Below, in pieces: positions 57,530-64,000 of a stretch of DNA of 64,000 nt; the stretch's first letter is position 1, and the number at the start of each line of letters is the position of its first letter. The position numbers and the translations under genes are program-made. The notes below the pieces were generated by a model. The model was not told where the DNA came from, ran no database searches, and saw nothing but the letters and a program-made list of their open reading frames with translations. The stretch lies in assembly GCF_013409305.1 (NCBI RefSeq), contig NZ_JACBZJ010000001.1:3720001-3784000 (forward strand). The letters are read 5' to 3'. Source of the stretch: Cellulomonas soli (GTDB lineage: Bacteria; Actinomycetota; Actinomycetes; Actinomycetales; Cellulomonadaceae).

Positions 57530-58777
57530 ATGATCGTCCTGATCCCCGCCTACGAACCCGACACCCGCCTGGTCACCCTGGTCGGCGACCTGCGCGCCGC
57601 CGGGCTGCAGGTCCTCGTCGTCGACGACGGCTCCGGCCCCGACCACACCCCCGTCTTCGACGCCGCGAACCGCCTCGGCGCGACCGTCCTGCGGCACAGC
57701 CCCAACCGTGGCAAGGGGTACGCCCTGCGCGCCGGCTTCGCCCACATCGCCGCGACCGCCCCCGGGACCGACGTCGTGTGCGCCGACTGCGACGGCCAGC
57801 ACGCCGTCGTCGACATCCTGCGCGTGGCCCGCCGCCTGCGCACCGACGCCACGAGCGACGGCACGATCGTGCTCGGCACCCGCCGGTTCACCGGCGACGT
57901 CCCGCTGCGCAGCCGCGTCGGCAACACCGCCACCCGCCTGCTCTTCCGCGCCGTCACCGGAACCTCCGTCCACGACACCCAGACCGGCCTGCGCGGCTAC
58001 CCCGCCTCCCTGCTGCCCTGGCTGGCCACGATCCGCGGAGACCGCTTCGAGTACGAGCTCGAGATCCTCCTGCGCGCCGCCGCCACCGGCCGACGCGTCG
58101 TCGAGGAGGAGATCGGCACGATCTACCTCGAGGAGAACGCCTCCTCGCACTTCCGCCCCGTCGTGGACTCCCTACGCGTCTACGTCCCCCTGCTGACCTT
58201 CGCGGCGTCCTCGCTGACCGCGTTCGCCCTCGACACCGTCCTCCTGCTGGCCCTGCACGCCGCCACCGGATCCCTGCTCACCTCCGTCCTCGGAGCCCGA
58301 GCCGTCAGCTCCGCGACGAACTTCCTGCTCAACCGGCACCTCGTCTTCGGCCGCCGCCAACCGGCACCGGTGCGCTCGGCCGCCGTGCGGTACTACGCGC
58401 TCGCGGTCGGGCTGCTGGGGGTGAACTACCTGCTGCTGTCGGCGTTGACGAGCATCGGCCTGGGCCTGCTCGCGGCCAAGGTGGTCACGGAGGTCGCGCT
58501 GTTCGCGACCAGCTACGAGGTGCAGCGGCGGTTCGTGTTCACCCGGCCCCGCCCGGCCCGCGGTGGGCAGGACCAGGTCCCCGACCTGCCTACGATGACC
58601 GGGCCAGGACGCACCACCCCGCTCGGAGAGGCCCCGCCGTGCACACCGACCGCCCCGACGTCCGCGCCCCGGGGGAGCTCGTCGCAGCCGACCTCACCGC
58701 AGCGGACCTCGCCCGGCTCCGTCGCGACTTCACCCGCTTCATGCTCGGCTACAAGTCCGGCATCGCGGAGGTCCTGA
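57530..58777 (+). CDS. GT2 glycosyltransferase fused to GtrA-like membrane domain
   Basis: A 415-residue two-part protein. The first half is a GT2 glycosyltransferase (MIVLIPAYEPDTRLVTLVGDL, VVDDGSGPDHTP, CADCDGQHAV, TGLRGYPASLLPWL). The second half has four membrane helices of the GtrA type (LTFAASSLTAFALDTVLLLAL...SATNFLLNRHLVFGRR). Such proteins modify lipid-linked sugars and may flip them. The final 75 residues are Pro/Ser/Thr-rich and overlap the start of the alarmone synthetase by 139 bases in another frame. The functional domains end at about RRFVFTRPRP. Confidence 0.88.
   Translation: MIVLIPAYEPDTRLVTLVGDLRAAGLQVLVVDDGSGPDHTPVFDAANRLGATVLRHSPNRGKGYALRAGFAHIAATAPGTDVVCADCDGQHAVVDILRVARRLRTDATSDGTIVLGTRRFTGDVPLRSRVGNTATRLLFRAVTGTSVHDTQTGLRGYPASLLPWLATIRGDRFEYELEILLRAAATGRRVVEEEIGTIYLEENASSHFRPVVDSLRVYVPLLTFAASSLTAFALDTVLLLALHAATGSLLTSVLGARAVSSATNFLLNRHLVFGRRQPAPVRSAAVRYYALAVGLLGVNYLLLSALTSIGLGLLAAKVVTEVALFATSYEVQRRFVFTRPRPARGGQDQVPDLPTMTGPGRTTPLGEAPPCTPTAPTSAPRGSSSQPTSPQRTSPGSVATSPASCSATSPASRRS
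58591..58596 (+). promoter_or_regulatory. -10 box for the alarmone synthetase inside the GT2-GtrA gene
   Basis: TACGAT lies 42 bp before the GTG of the synthetase, which also has a GGAGAGG site. It would give the synthetase its own promoter within the upstream gene. Confidence 0.45.
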
Positions 58778-59505
58778 CCAAGATCACGATCCTGCGCGAC
58801 GAGTTCGACACCGTGCACGACACCAGCCCGATCGAGCACGTCGGATCCCGGCTGAAGTCGCCGGAGAGCCTGCTCGCCAAGGTGCGGCGCAAGGCCTGCC
58901 CGATGACGCTCGAGGCGATCCGGGCGCAGATCTGGGACATCGCCGGGGTGCGCGTGACCTGCAGCTTCGTCTCCGACATCTACCGGATCCGTGACCTGCT
59001 CGTCGGTCAGCCCGACCTGACGGTGCTCGCCGAGCGCGACTACATCGCCGAGCCCAAGCCGAACGGCTACCAGAGCCTGCACCTGATCGTCACGGTCCCG
59101 GTGTTCCTGTCCGACCGGGTCGAGCACGTCACCGTCGAGATCCAGATCCGCACGATCGCGATGGACTTCTGGGCGAGCCTCGAGCACAAGATCTACTACA
59201 AGTACGACGGCGCGGTGCCGCAGCGGCTGCTCGCCGAGCTCAAGGACGCCGCCCTGGCCGCGTCACGGCTCGACGCCACCATGGAGCAGCTGCACGACGA
59301 GGTCAGGGCCCTGGCCGCGCACCCTGGCGCCACCGGCCAGGGCACCCCGGTCCACGGCACCGCGACGGACCCGACCGACCCGACGTCGGACCTCCTCGTC
59401 GTCGCGCCGGAGCCGCTGAGCCGGCCGGGCGCGCCCTCGGACGAGGTGCTGGCTGCCTTCGCGCACCTCCTGCAACCGCACCGCCCCGTCCCGGGCGCCG
59501 ACTGA
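58639..59505 (+). CDS. small alarmone (ppGpp) synthetase
   Basis: A 288-residue RelA/SpoT-type synthetase without the HD hydrolase or C-terminal regulatory domains, so it is a small alarmone synthetase. Motifs include RLKSPESLLAKVRRK, WDIAGVRVTCSFVSDIYRIRDLL, DYIAEPKPNGYQSLHLIV and VEIQIRTIAMDFWASLEHKIYYKY. It makes (p)ppGpp during stress. Its GTG start overlaps the GT2-GtrA gene by 139 bases in a different frame. A TACGAT box just upstream suggests independent transcription. Confidence 0.92.
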   Translation: MHTDRPDVRAPGELVAADLTAADLARLRRDFTRFMLGYKSGIAEVLTKITILRDEFDTVHDTSPIEHVGSRLKSPESLLAKVRRKACPMTLEAIRAQIWDIAGVRVTCSFVSDIYRIRDLLVGQPDLTVLAERDYIAEPKPNGYQSLHLIVTVPVFLSDRVEHVTVEIQIRTIAMDFWASLEHKIYYKYDGAVPQRLLAELKDAALAASRLDATMEQLHDEVRALAAHPGATGQGTPVHGTATDPTDPTSDLLVVAPEPLSRPGAPSDEVLAAFAHLLQPHRPVPGAD

Positions 59506-59664
59506 CCCCGTCGTCCTCGGGCTCGTCCCTCGCGCGTGCGTCGACTCGACGAGCGGCGGCCGATCGCGCTGCCTACGGTGGGAGGAGCCCCACGACGGGC
59601 GCCCGGGCCGGGCGAGCAGCCCCGGCCGACCCACCGCCGCCGGGGCGGGAGGACGGCGAGAACG

Positions 59665-61062
59665 ATGCAGCGCCCGACGTTGACCTTCCTGGGGGCGGCC
59701 GGCACCGTGACCGGCAGCAAGTTCCTCTTCGACACCGGTGGTGCCCGCCTGCTCGTCGACTGCGGCATGTTCCAGGGCGAGCAGGTCTGGCGTCGACGCA
59801 ACTGGGAACCCTCACCGGTCGACCCGGCGAGCATCGACGCGGTCGTCCTCACGCACGCCCACCTCGACCACTGCGGCTGGCTGCCCGTCCTGGCCCGTGA
59901 CGGGTTCACCGGACCCGTGCTGTGCACCCCGGACACCGCCCGGCTGGCCGCGATCGTCATGCGCGACGCCGCGCACGTGCAGGAGGCGGACGCCGAGCAC
60001 GCCGAGACCCACGGCTTCTCCAAGCACTCCCCCGCCCTGCCGCTGTACCGGGCCGACGACGCCGAACGGGCCGTCGCGCTCCTGCACCCCGTCGACGGCC
60101 CGGCGCCTCTGCCCGGCGGGGCGAGCGTGCGGCTGCGCAGCGCGGGCCACATCCTCGGGTCCGCGTTCGCCGAGCTCGACCTGTCCGGCACCCGCGTCAT
60201 GGTCAGCGGCGACGTCGGACGCCCCGGCCACGCCCTGCTGCTGCCGCCCCAGACCCCCGCGGACGCCGACGTCGTCCTCGTCGAGTCGACCTACGGAGGG
60301 CGCACCCACGACGACGACGCGCACGAGAGCCTCGTGCGTGCCATCACCACGACCGCGCACCGCGGTGGGACCGTCCTGATCCCCGCCTTCGCCGTCGACC
60401 GCACGGCGGTGCTGCTGCTCACCCTCGCCGCACTCGAACGCGAGGAACGGATCCCGCACCTGCCCGTGTACGTCGACAGCCCGATGGCGCTGCGTGCCCT
60501 GGAGGTCTACCGCGACGCCATCGCCCGGCACGACCCCCAGATCCGCCCCGAGATCGGCACGGCCGAGCACCTGTTCGCCCCCCGCCACCTGCAGCTCATG
60601 AGCACCCGCGAGGAGTCCGAGCAGCTCAACCGTCCCGACCGCACCTGCATCGTCATCTCCGCCTCCGGCATGGCCACCGGCGGGCGCGTCCTGCACCATC
60701 TCGCCGCCCAGCTGCCCGACCGGCGCAACACCGTCGTCCTGACCGGCTTCCAGGTGCCCGGCACCCGCGGCTGGGCCCTGGCCGAAGGGGCCCGGCAGAT
60801 CAAGATCCACGGCCGGTACGTCCCCGTCGAGGCCGACGTCGTCGTGGCCGGCGGGTTCTCCGCCCACGCCGACGCCGACCAGCTCGTGGCCTGGCTGCGC
60901 GCCATGGCCGCACCCGAGACCGCATACGTCGTGCACGGCGAGCAGTCCGCGGCCGACACCTTCGCCCGACGGCTCGGCGACGAGCTCGGCTGGAACGCCG
61001 TCGTCCCCCGCCACCACGAGAAGGTCCTCCTGCCCGCGGCCGACGAGCACAAGGCCGCCTGA
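59665..61062 (+). CDS. beta-CASP metallo-beta-lactamase RNase-like protein
   Basis: A 465-residue MBL-fold hydrolase with GAAGTVTGSKFLFDTGG, VVLTHAHLDHCGWLPVL as metal motif, then a beta-CASP insert and C-terminal RMMBL domain (VVVAGGFSAHADADQLVAWL). The motif VISASGMATGGRVLHHL is typical of the CPSF73/RNase J-like family that cleaves RNA. It is shorter than RNase J, closer to the YsgA/TTHA0252-type ribonucleases. Its ATG has a GGAGG-like region about ten bases upstream. Confidence 0.9.
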   Translation: MQRPTLTFLGAAGTVTGSKFLFDTGGARLLVDCGMFQGEQVWRRRNWEPSPVDPASIDAVVLTHAHLDHCGWLPVLARDGFTGPVLCTPDTARLAAIVMRDAAHVQEADAEHAETHGFSKHSPALPLYRADDAERAVALLHPVDGPAPLPGGASVRLRSAGHILGSAFAELDLSGTRVMVSGDVGRPGHALLLPPQTPADADVVLVESTYGGRTHDDDAHESLVRAITTTAHRGGTVLIPAFAVDRTAVLLLTLAALEREERIPHLPVYVDSPMALRALEVYRDAIARHDPQIRPEIGTAEHLFAPRHLQLMSTREESEQLNRPDRTCIVISASGMATGGRVLHHLAAQLPDRRNTVVLTGFQVPGTRGWALAEGARQIKIHGRYVPVEADVVVAGGFSAHADADQLVAWLRAMAAPETAYVVHGEQSAADTFARRLGDELGWNAVVPRHHEKVLLPAADEHKAA

Positions 61063-61095
61063 GCACGGACCTTCGACCCTGGCGCACGTCGTCAC

Positions 61096-61111
61096 CCCAC
61101 GTCAGCGTGGG
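61096..61111 (+). terminator. short hairpin after the MBL gene
   Basis: CCCACG (61096-61101) and CGTGGG (61106-61111) form a six-bp stem with a four-base loop between the MBL gene and the flavodoxin gene. It is short, so its function is uncertain. Confidence 0.3.
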
Positions 61112-61151
61112 TCACGTCAGGACTGAGACGACGGGGTCACAGGGGGAACGC

Positions 61152-61676
61152 ATGCACGCACTGGTCGTGTTCGAGTCCATGTACGGCAACACCCAGGCGA
61201 TCGCCGAGGCCGTCGCCCGCGGGCTGGCCACGCACGGCACCGTCGACGTCGTCGAGGTCGGCGCCGCACCCGACCAGGTCCCACCCGGCGTCGACCTGCT
61301 CGTCGTCGGCGCCCCCACCCACGCCTTCGGGCTCAGCCGCGCCTCCACGCGCGCCGACGCCGCCGCCCGCGTCCCGAACACCACGCTCGTCTCCCACGGA
61401 CGCGGCGTACGCGAATGGCTCGACCTCGTCCGGACGACCGCGACCGGCACCGAGGCCGTCGCCTTCGACACCCGCGTCCGCAAGCCCCGCGTCCCCGGCT
61501 CCGCCGCCCACAAGGCCGACAAGGAGCTGCGCCGCCACGGCTTCACCGTCGCCGACGCCCCCGAGACCTTCTGGGTCGAAGGCGTCACCGGCCCCCTCGT
61601 GCCCGGAGACCTCCGCCGCGCCCAGACCTGGGGCGACGCACTCGGACGCACCGCCAAGGACACGCTCACCGTCTGA
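61152..61676 (+). CDS. flavodoxin family protein
   Basis: A 174-residue protein with the FMN phosphate-binding loop at the N-terminus, MHALVVFESMYGNTQAIAEAVARGL, and LLVVGAPTHAFGLSRAST. It lacks iron-sulphur motifs and is about the length of classical flavodoxins. It probably carries electrons with FMN; the partner is unknown. It follows the MBL gene and is the last plus-strand gene before the alpha-glucosidase. Confidence 0.88.
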   Translation: MHALVVFESMYGNTQAIAEAVARGLATHGTVDVVEVGAAPDQVPPGVDLLVVGAPTHAFGLSRASTRADAAARVPNTTLVSHGRGVREWLDLVRTTATGTEAVAFDTRVRKPRVPGSAAHKADKELRRHGFTVADAPETFWVEGVTGPLVPGDLRRAQTWGDALGRTAKDTLTV

Positions 61677-61719
61677 GCACCGTCTGAGCCGCCCGCGCGC
61701 CTGCAGCCGACCGGTACCG

Positions 61720-63510
61720 TCAGTCGACCACCAGGTACACGTCCGCCTGCCACGGCCGCAGCAGCGGCCCACCGGGCTGCTCGGGCCCCGAGCCCGGCTC
61801 CGCGACCGCGTACGACGACAGCAGCAGCCGCGCCCCCGTCAGGTCCACCTCGGCACGGCGTGGCGACCCACCCAGGTTCGCCACGACCACCACCCGCTCA
61901 CGCCCCAACGCCCGCACGAACGCGTACACCTGCTCGTCCTGCGGCAGCAGCATCGTGAAGTCCCCCTCACGCACCACCGCCATCGTGTGCCGCAGCTCCA
62001 CCAGCCGTCGGTAGTGATGGAACACCGAGTCCGGGTCCTCGTACTGCGCCTGCGCGTTCAACCACCCGTGGTTCGGGTTCGCCGGCAACCACGGCGTCCC
62101 CGACGAGAACCCCGCGTGCGGCCCCGCATCCCACTGCATCGGCGTGCGCGCGTTGTCCCGACCCATCGCCCGCAGACCACGCATCACCACCTCCGGGTCC
62201 GCACCCTGCGCCACCGCCCGCCGGTAGTGGTTCAACGACTCCACGTCCCGCATCGCCCCGATGTCCGCGAACGGGGCGTTCGTCATCCCCAGCTCCTCGC
62301 CCTGGTACACGTACGGAGTCCCCCGATGCAGGTGCAGCACGCTCGCCCACGCCTTCGCCGACTCCCGCCAGAACGCCCCGTCGTCACCGAACCGCGACAC
62401 CACCCGCGGCTGGTCGTGGTTGTCCCAGTACAACGAGTTCCACCCGCGCGAACCCAGCTCACGCTGCCAACGCCCGAACGACTCCTTCAACGCACGCAGG
62501 TCCAACGGCACCGGGTCGAACTTGCCCCCCGGACCGTGATCGAGACCCACGTGCTCGAACTGGAACACCATGTCGACCTCACGACGCGCCGGATCCGTGA
62601 ACAGCACCGCCTCCTGCCACGTCACCCCCGGCATCTCCCCCACCGTCAACAACCGCCCCGACCGCCCCGCGAACACCTCCCGGTGCATCTGCGCCAAGAA
62701 CTCATGGACCCGCGGACCGTTCGCGTAGTGCGCCGACCCGTCACCCAACCCGTCCGGACCCGCCACCACGTCCGGCAACGACGTGTCCTTCGAGACCAGG
62801 TTGATCACGTCCATCCGGAAGCCGTCCACACCCCGGTCCAACCACCAACGCATCATCGCGAACACCGCCTCGCGCACCTGCGGGTTCTCCCAGTTCAGGT
62901 CCGGCTGCTTACGGTCGAACAGATGCAGGTAGTACTCCCCCGTGACCTCGTCCCACGACCACGACGGCCCCGAGAAGAACGACGCCCAGTTCGTCGGCTC
63001 CGCCCCCGGCGCACCCCCCACATACCCCGACCGCGCCGGACGCCACCAGTACCAGTCCCGCTTCGGGTTGTCGGTCGACGACCGCGACTCCACGAACCAC
63101 GGATGCTCGTCCGACGTGTGGTTCACCACCAGGTCCATCAGCAGCGTCATCCCCCGCGCATGCACCGCAGCCAACAGCTCGTCGAAGTCCTCCAACGTCC
63201 CGAACGTCGGATCCACGTCCTGGTAGTCGCTGATGTCGTACCCGTTGTCCGCCCCCGGCGAGCGGTACACCGGCGACAGCCACACCACATCCACCCCCAA
63301 CCGCACCAGATGGTCCAGGTGAGCCGTGACCCCCCGCAGATCACCCACCCCGTCACCGTCCGAGTCCGCGAAGCTGCGCGGGTACACCTGGTACACCACG
63401 GCCGAACGCCACCACGGCGACACCACGGCCCCCTCCGACTCCCCCGGCTCGGGCACTGCCGCGCTCGCGGACGGCGGGGTCGGTGCGGACTGCGGGTCGG
63501 TGCTCGTCAT
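61720..63510 (-). CDS. GH13 alpha-glucosidase/oligo-1,6-glucosidase
   Basis: A 596-residue intracellular alpha-amylase-family enzyme. Conserved regions: DLVVNHTSDEHPWF, GFRMDVINLVSK with the nucleophile Asp, VGEMPGVTW with the acid Glu, and YWDNHDQPRVVSRFG. The architecture and VYQVYPRSFADSDGDGVGDLRGV start resemble alpha-glucosidases or trehalose-6-phosphate/oligo-1,6-glucosidases. No signal peptide is seen, so it probably acts on imported alpha-linked sugars. The ATG has GGGAGG seven bases upstream. Confidence 0.92.
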   Translation of the reverse strand: MTSTDPQSAPTPPSASAAVPEPGESEGAVVSPWWRSAVVYQVYPRSFADSDGDGVGDLRGVTAHLDHLVRLGVDVVWLSPVYRSPGADNGYDISDYQDVDPTFGTLEDFDELLAAVHARGMTLLMDLVVNHTSDEHPWFVESRSSTDNPKRDWYWWRPARSGYVGGAPGAEPTNWASFFSGPSWSWDEVTGEYYLHLFDRKQPDLNWENPQVREAVFAMMRWWLDRGVDGFRMDVINLVSKDTSLPDVVAGPDGLGDGSAHYANGPRVHEFLAQMHREVFAGRSGRLLTVGEMPGVTWQEAVLFTDPARREVDMVFQFEHVGLDHGPGGKFDPVPLDLRALKESFGRWQRELGSRGWNSLYWDNHDQPRVVSRFGDDGAFWRESAKAWASVLHLHRGTPYVYQGEELGMTNAPFADIGAMRDVESLNHYRRAVAQGADPEVVMRGLRAMGRDNARTPMQWDAGPHAGFSSGTPWLPANPNHGWLNAQAQYEDPDSVFHHYRRLVELRHTMAVVREGDFTMLLPQDEQVYAFVRALGRERVVVVANLGGSPRRAEVDLTGARLLLSSYAVAEPGSGPEQPGGPLLRPWQADVYLVVD

Positions 63511-63631
63511 CGAAGGTCCTCCCGGGGTGGGCACGGCGAACTGCCTGCTCGACGGTACCGCCGCCCACCGCCGCACGGTCCGCCGCCGTACCGCCACGGC
63601 GGGACGTCGGTGGGAAGCCCCCGGGCGACCG

Positions 63632-64000
63632 TCAGCGCTGGGCCGTGACCCGTTCGGCCATCGGCACGAGCCCGTCGTGCGGGTCACGTGCACCGGCGGT
63701 CGGCTTCTCGTCCCGACCCGGTCGCACGGCGCGCAGCCCGCCCAGGATCGCGATGAGGTCGACGACCTCCTGCAGCGTCGCCCCCACGATCGCCGGGATC
63801 AGGCCGAAGGCCGCCACGACCATGAGCACGACGCTGAGCGCGATGCCGACCCCGATGGCCTGCAGCGCCACCCGCACCGTCCGCCGCGCGATCGCGACCG
63901 TGCGCGCCACCCGGCCGATGTCGTCCAGCATGACGACCACGTCTGCCGACTCGCTGGCGGCCGTGGACCCCTTGGCGCCCATCGCGACCCCGACGTCCGC
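63632..64000 (-). CDS. heavy-metal P-type ATPase, C-terminal fragment
   Basis: The window ends inside this gene; 122 C-terminal residues are visible. They start ADVGVAMGAKGSTAASESADVVVMLDDIGRVARTVAIARRTVRV, the typical end of the P-domain hinge of P1B-type (CadA/ZntA-like) metal-transporting ATPases, and continue with the last membrane helices (ALQAIGVGIALSVVLMVVAAFGLIPAIVGATLQEVVDLIAILGGLRA). The metal specificity cannot be judged from this fragment. Confidence 0.8.
   Translation of the reverse strand, partial: ADVGVAMGAKGSTAASESADVVVMLDDIGRVARTVAIARRTVRVALQAIGVGIALSVVLMVVAAFGLIPAIVGATLQEVVDLIAILGGLRAVRPGRDEKPTAGARDPHDGLVPMAERVTAQR

Noticed and set aside
58570..58777. The last 75 residues of the GT2-GtrA frame as an extra domain
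   Set aside because: The composition is that of an out-of-frame reading of the alarmone synthetase gene and no domain is visible.
63511..63631. A terminator between the alpha-glucosidase and the P-type ATPase gene
   Set aside because: Only short, imperfect complementarities are visible there.

Overview
The window is a stretch of GC-rich actinobacterial chromosome, most likely from Cellulomonas or a close cellulolytic relative in the Micrococcales. The evidence is the set of actinobacterial core genes (pafBC, rbpA, garA with its MerR neighbours, Ku with split LigD, a free-standing lnt/ppm pair) together with three secreted polysaccharidases of GH6, GH5 and GH74, each ending in a family 2 cellulose-binding module. 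I see no rRNA, tRNA, CRISPR array, transposase or prophage. Many genes appear leaderless: a TAnnnT -10 box lies 6 to 8 nt before an ATG or GTG start.

Layout. 1-1911: tail of ribH, then hisE-hisG and a PH-like membrane protein. 1934-10713: DUF3866, then pafB-pafC-small membrane protein-tatA-tatC-lipid kinase-helY. 10789-15586: amidohydrolase, a 400-bp non-coding stretch with a promoter and strong RNA-like folding, lnt-ppm, and convergent rbpA. 15750-20277: aldo/keto reductase and a run of small minus-strand genes (hypothetical, UPF0303, MarR, GNAT, a 56-aa acidic protein, an MBL-fold protein). 20294-24629: pyruvate carboxylase and a ParA-like ATPase. 24719-30774: minus-strand cell-division and envelope block with the mycobacterial Rv1822-Rv1830 order (pgsA-like, DUF881, small basic protein, DUF881, garA, MerR, bifunctional nuclease, MerR) but without gcvH. 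30906-33456: CoA-binding protein and a DEAD-box helicase.

33541-41956 is the cellulose island. An unusual soluble sensor, with a LacI-type sugar-binding domain followed by PAS and a degenerate GGDEF domain, diverges from a LacI repressor. The repressor is followed by a GH6 cellobiohydrolase and a GH5 endoglucanase. 42048-44080: threonine aldolase, Fur-family regulator and HU. 44328-48931: DNA-repair cluster in which a PHP-family phosphoesterase overlaps Ku, and Ku diverges from separate LigD ligase and LigD polymerase genes followed by Dps. 49360-52155: GH74 xyloglucanase. 52372-61676: mqo, a small putative metal-binding protein, an ogt/ECF sigma pair, a universal stress protein, a phosphodiester glycosidase with a GT2-GtrA fusion, a small alarmone synthetase, a beta-CASP MBL protein and a flavodoxin. 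61720-64000: GH13 alpha-glucosidase and the C-terminal end of a P-type metal ATPase.

The points most worth following up are the LacI-PBP/PAS/GGDEF-like sensor beside the cellulases, the structured non-coding region at 12.6-12.8 kb, the PHP-Ku operon facing split LigD genes, the sigma-ogt operon, and a perfect 23-bp palindrome upstream of the second MerR gene. Gene functions are assigned by recognising motifs and gene order by eye; no database search was run.
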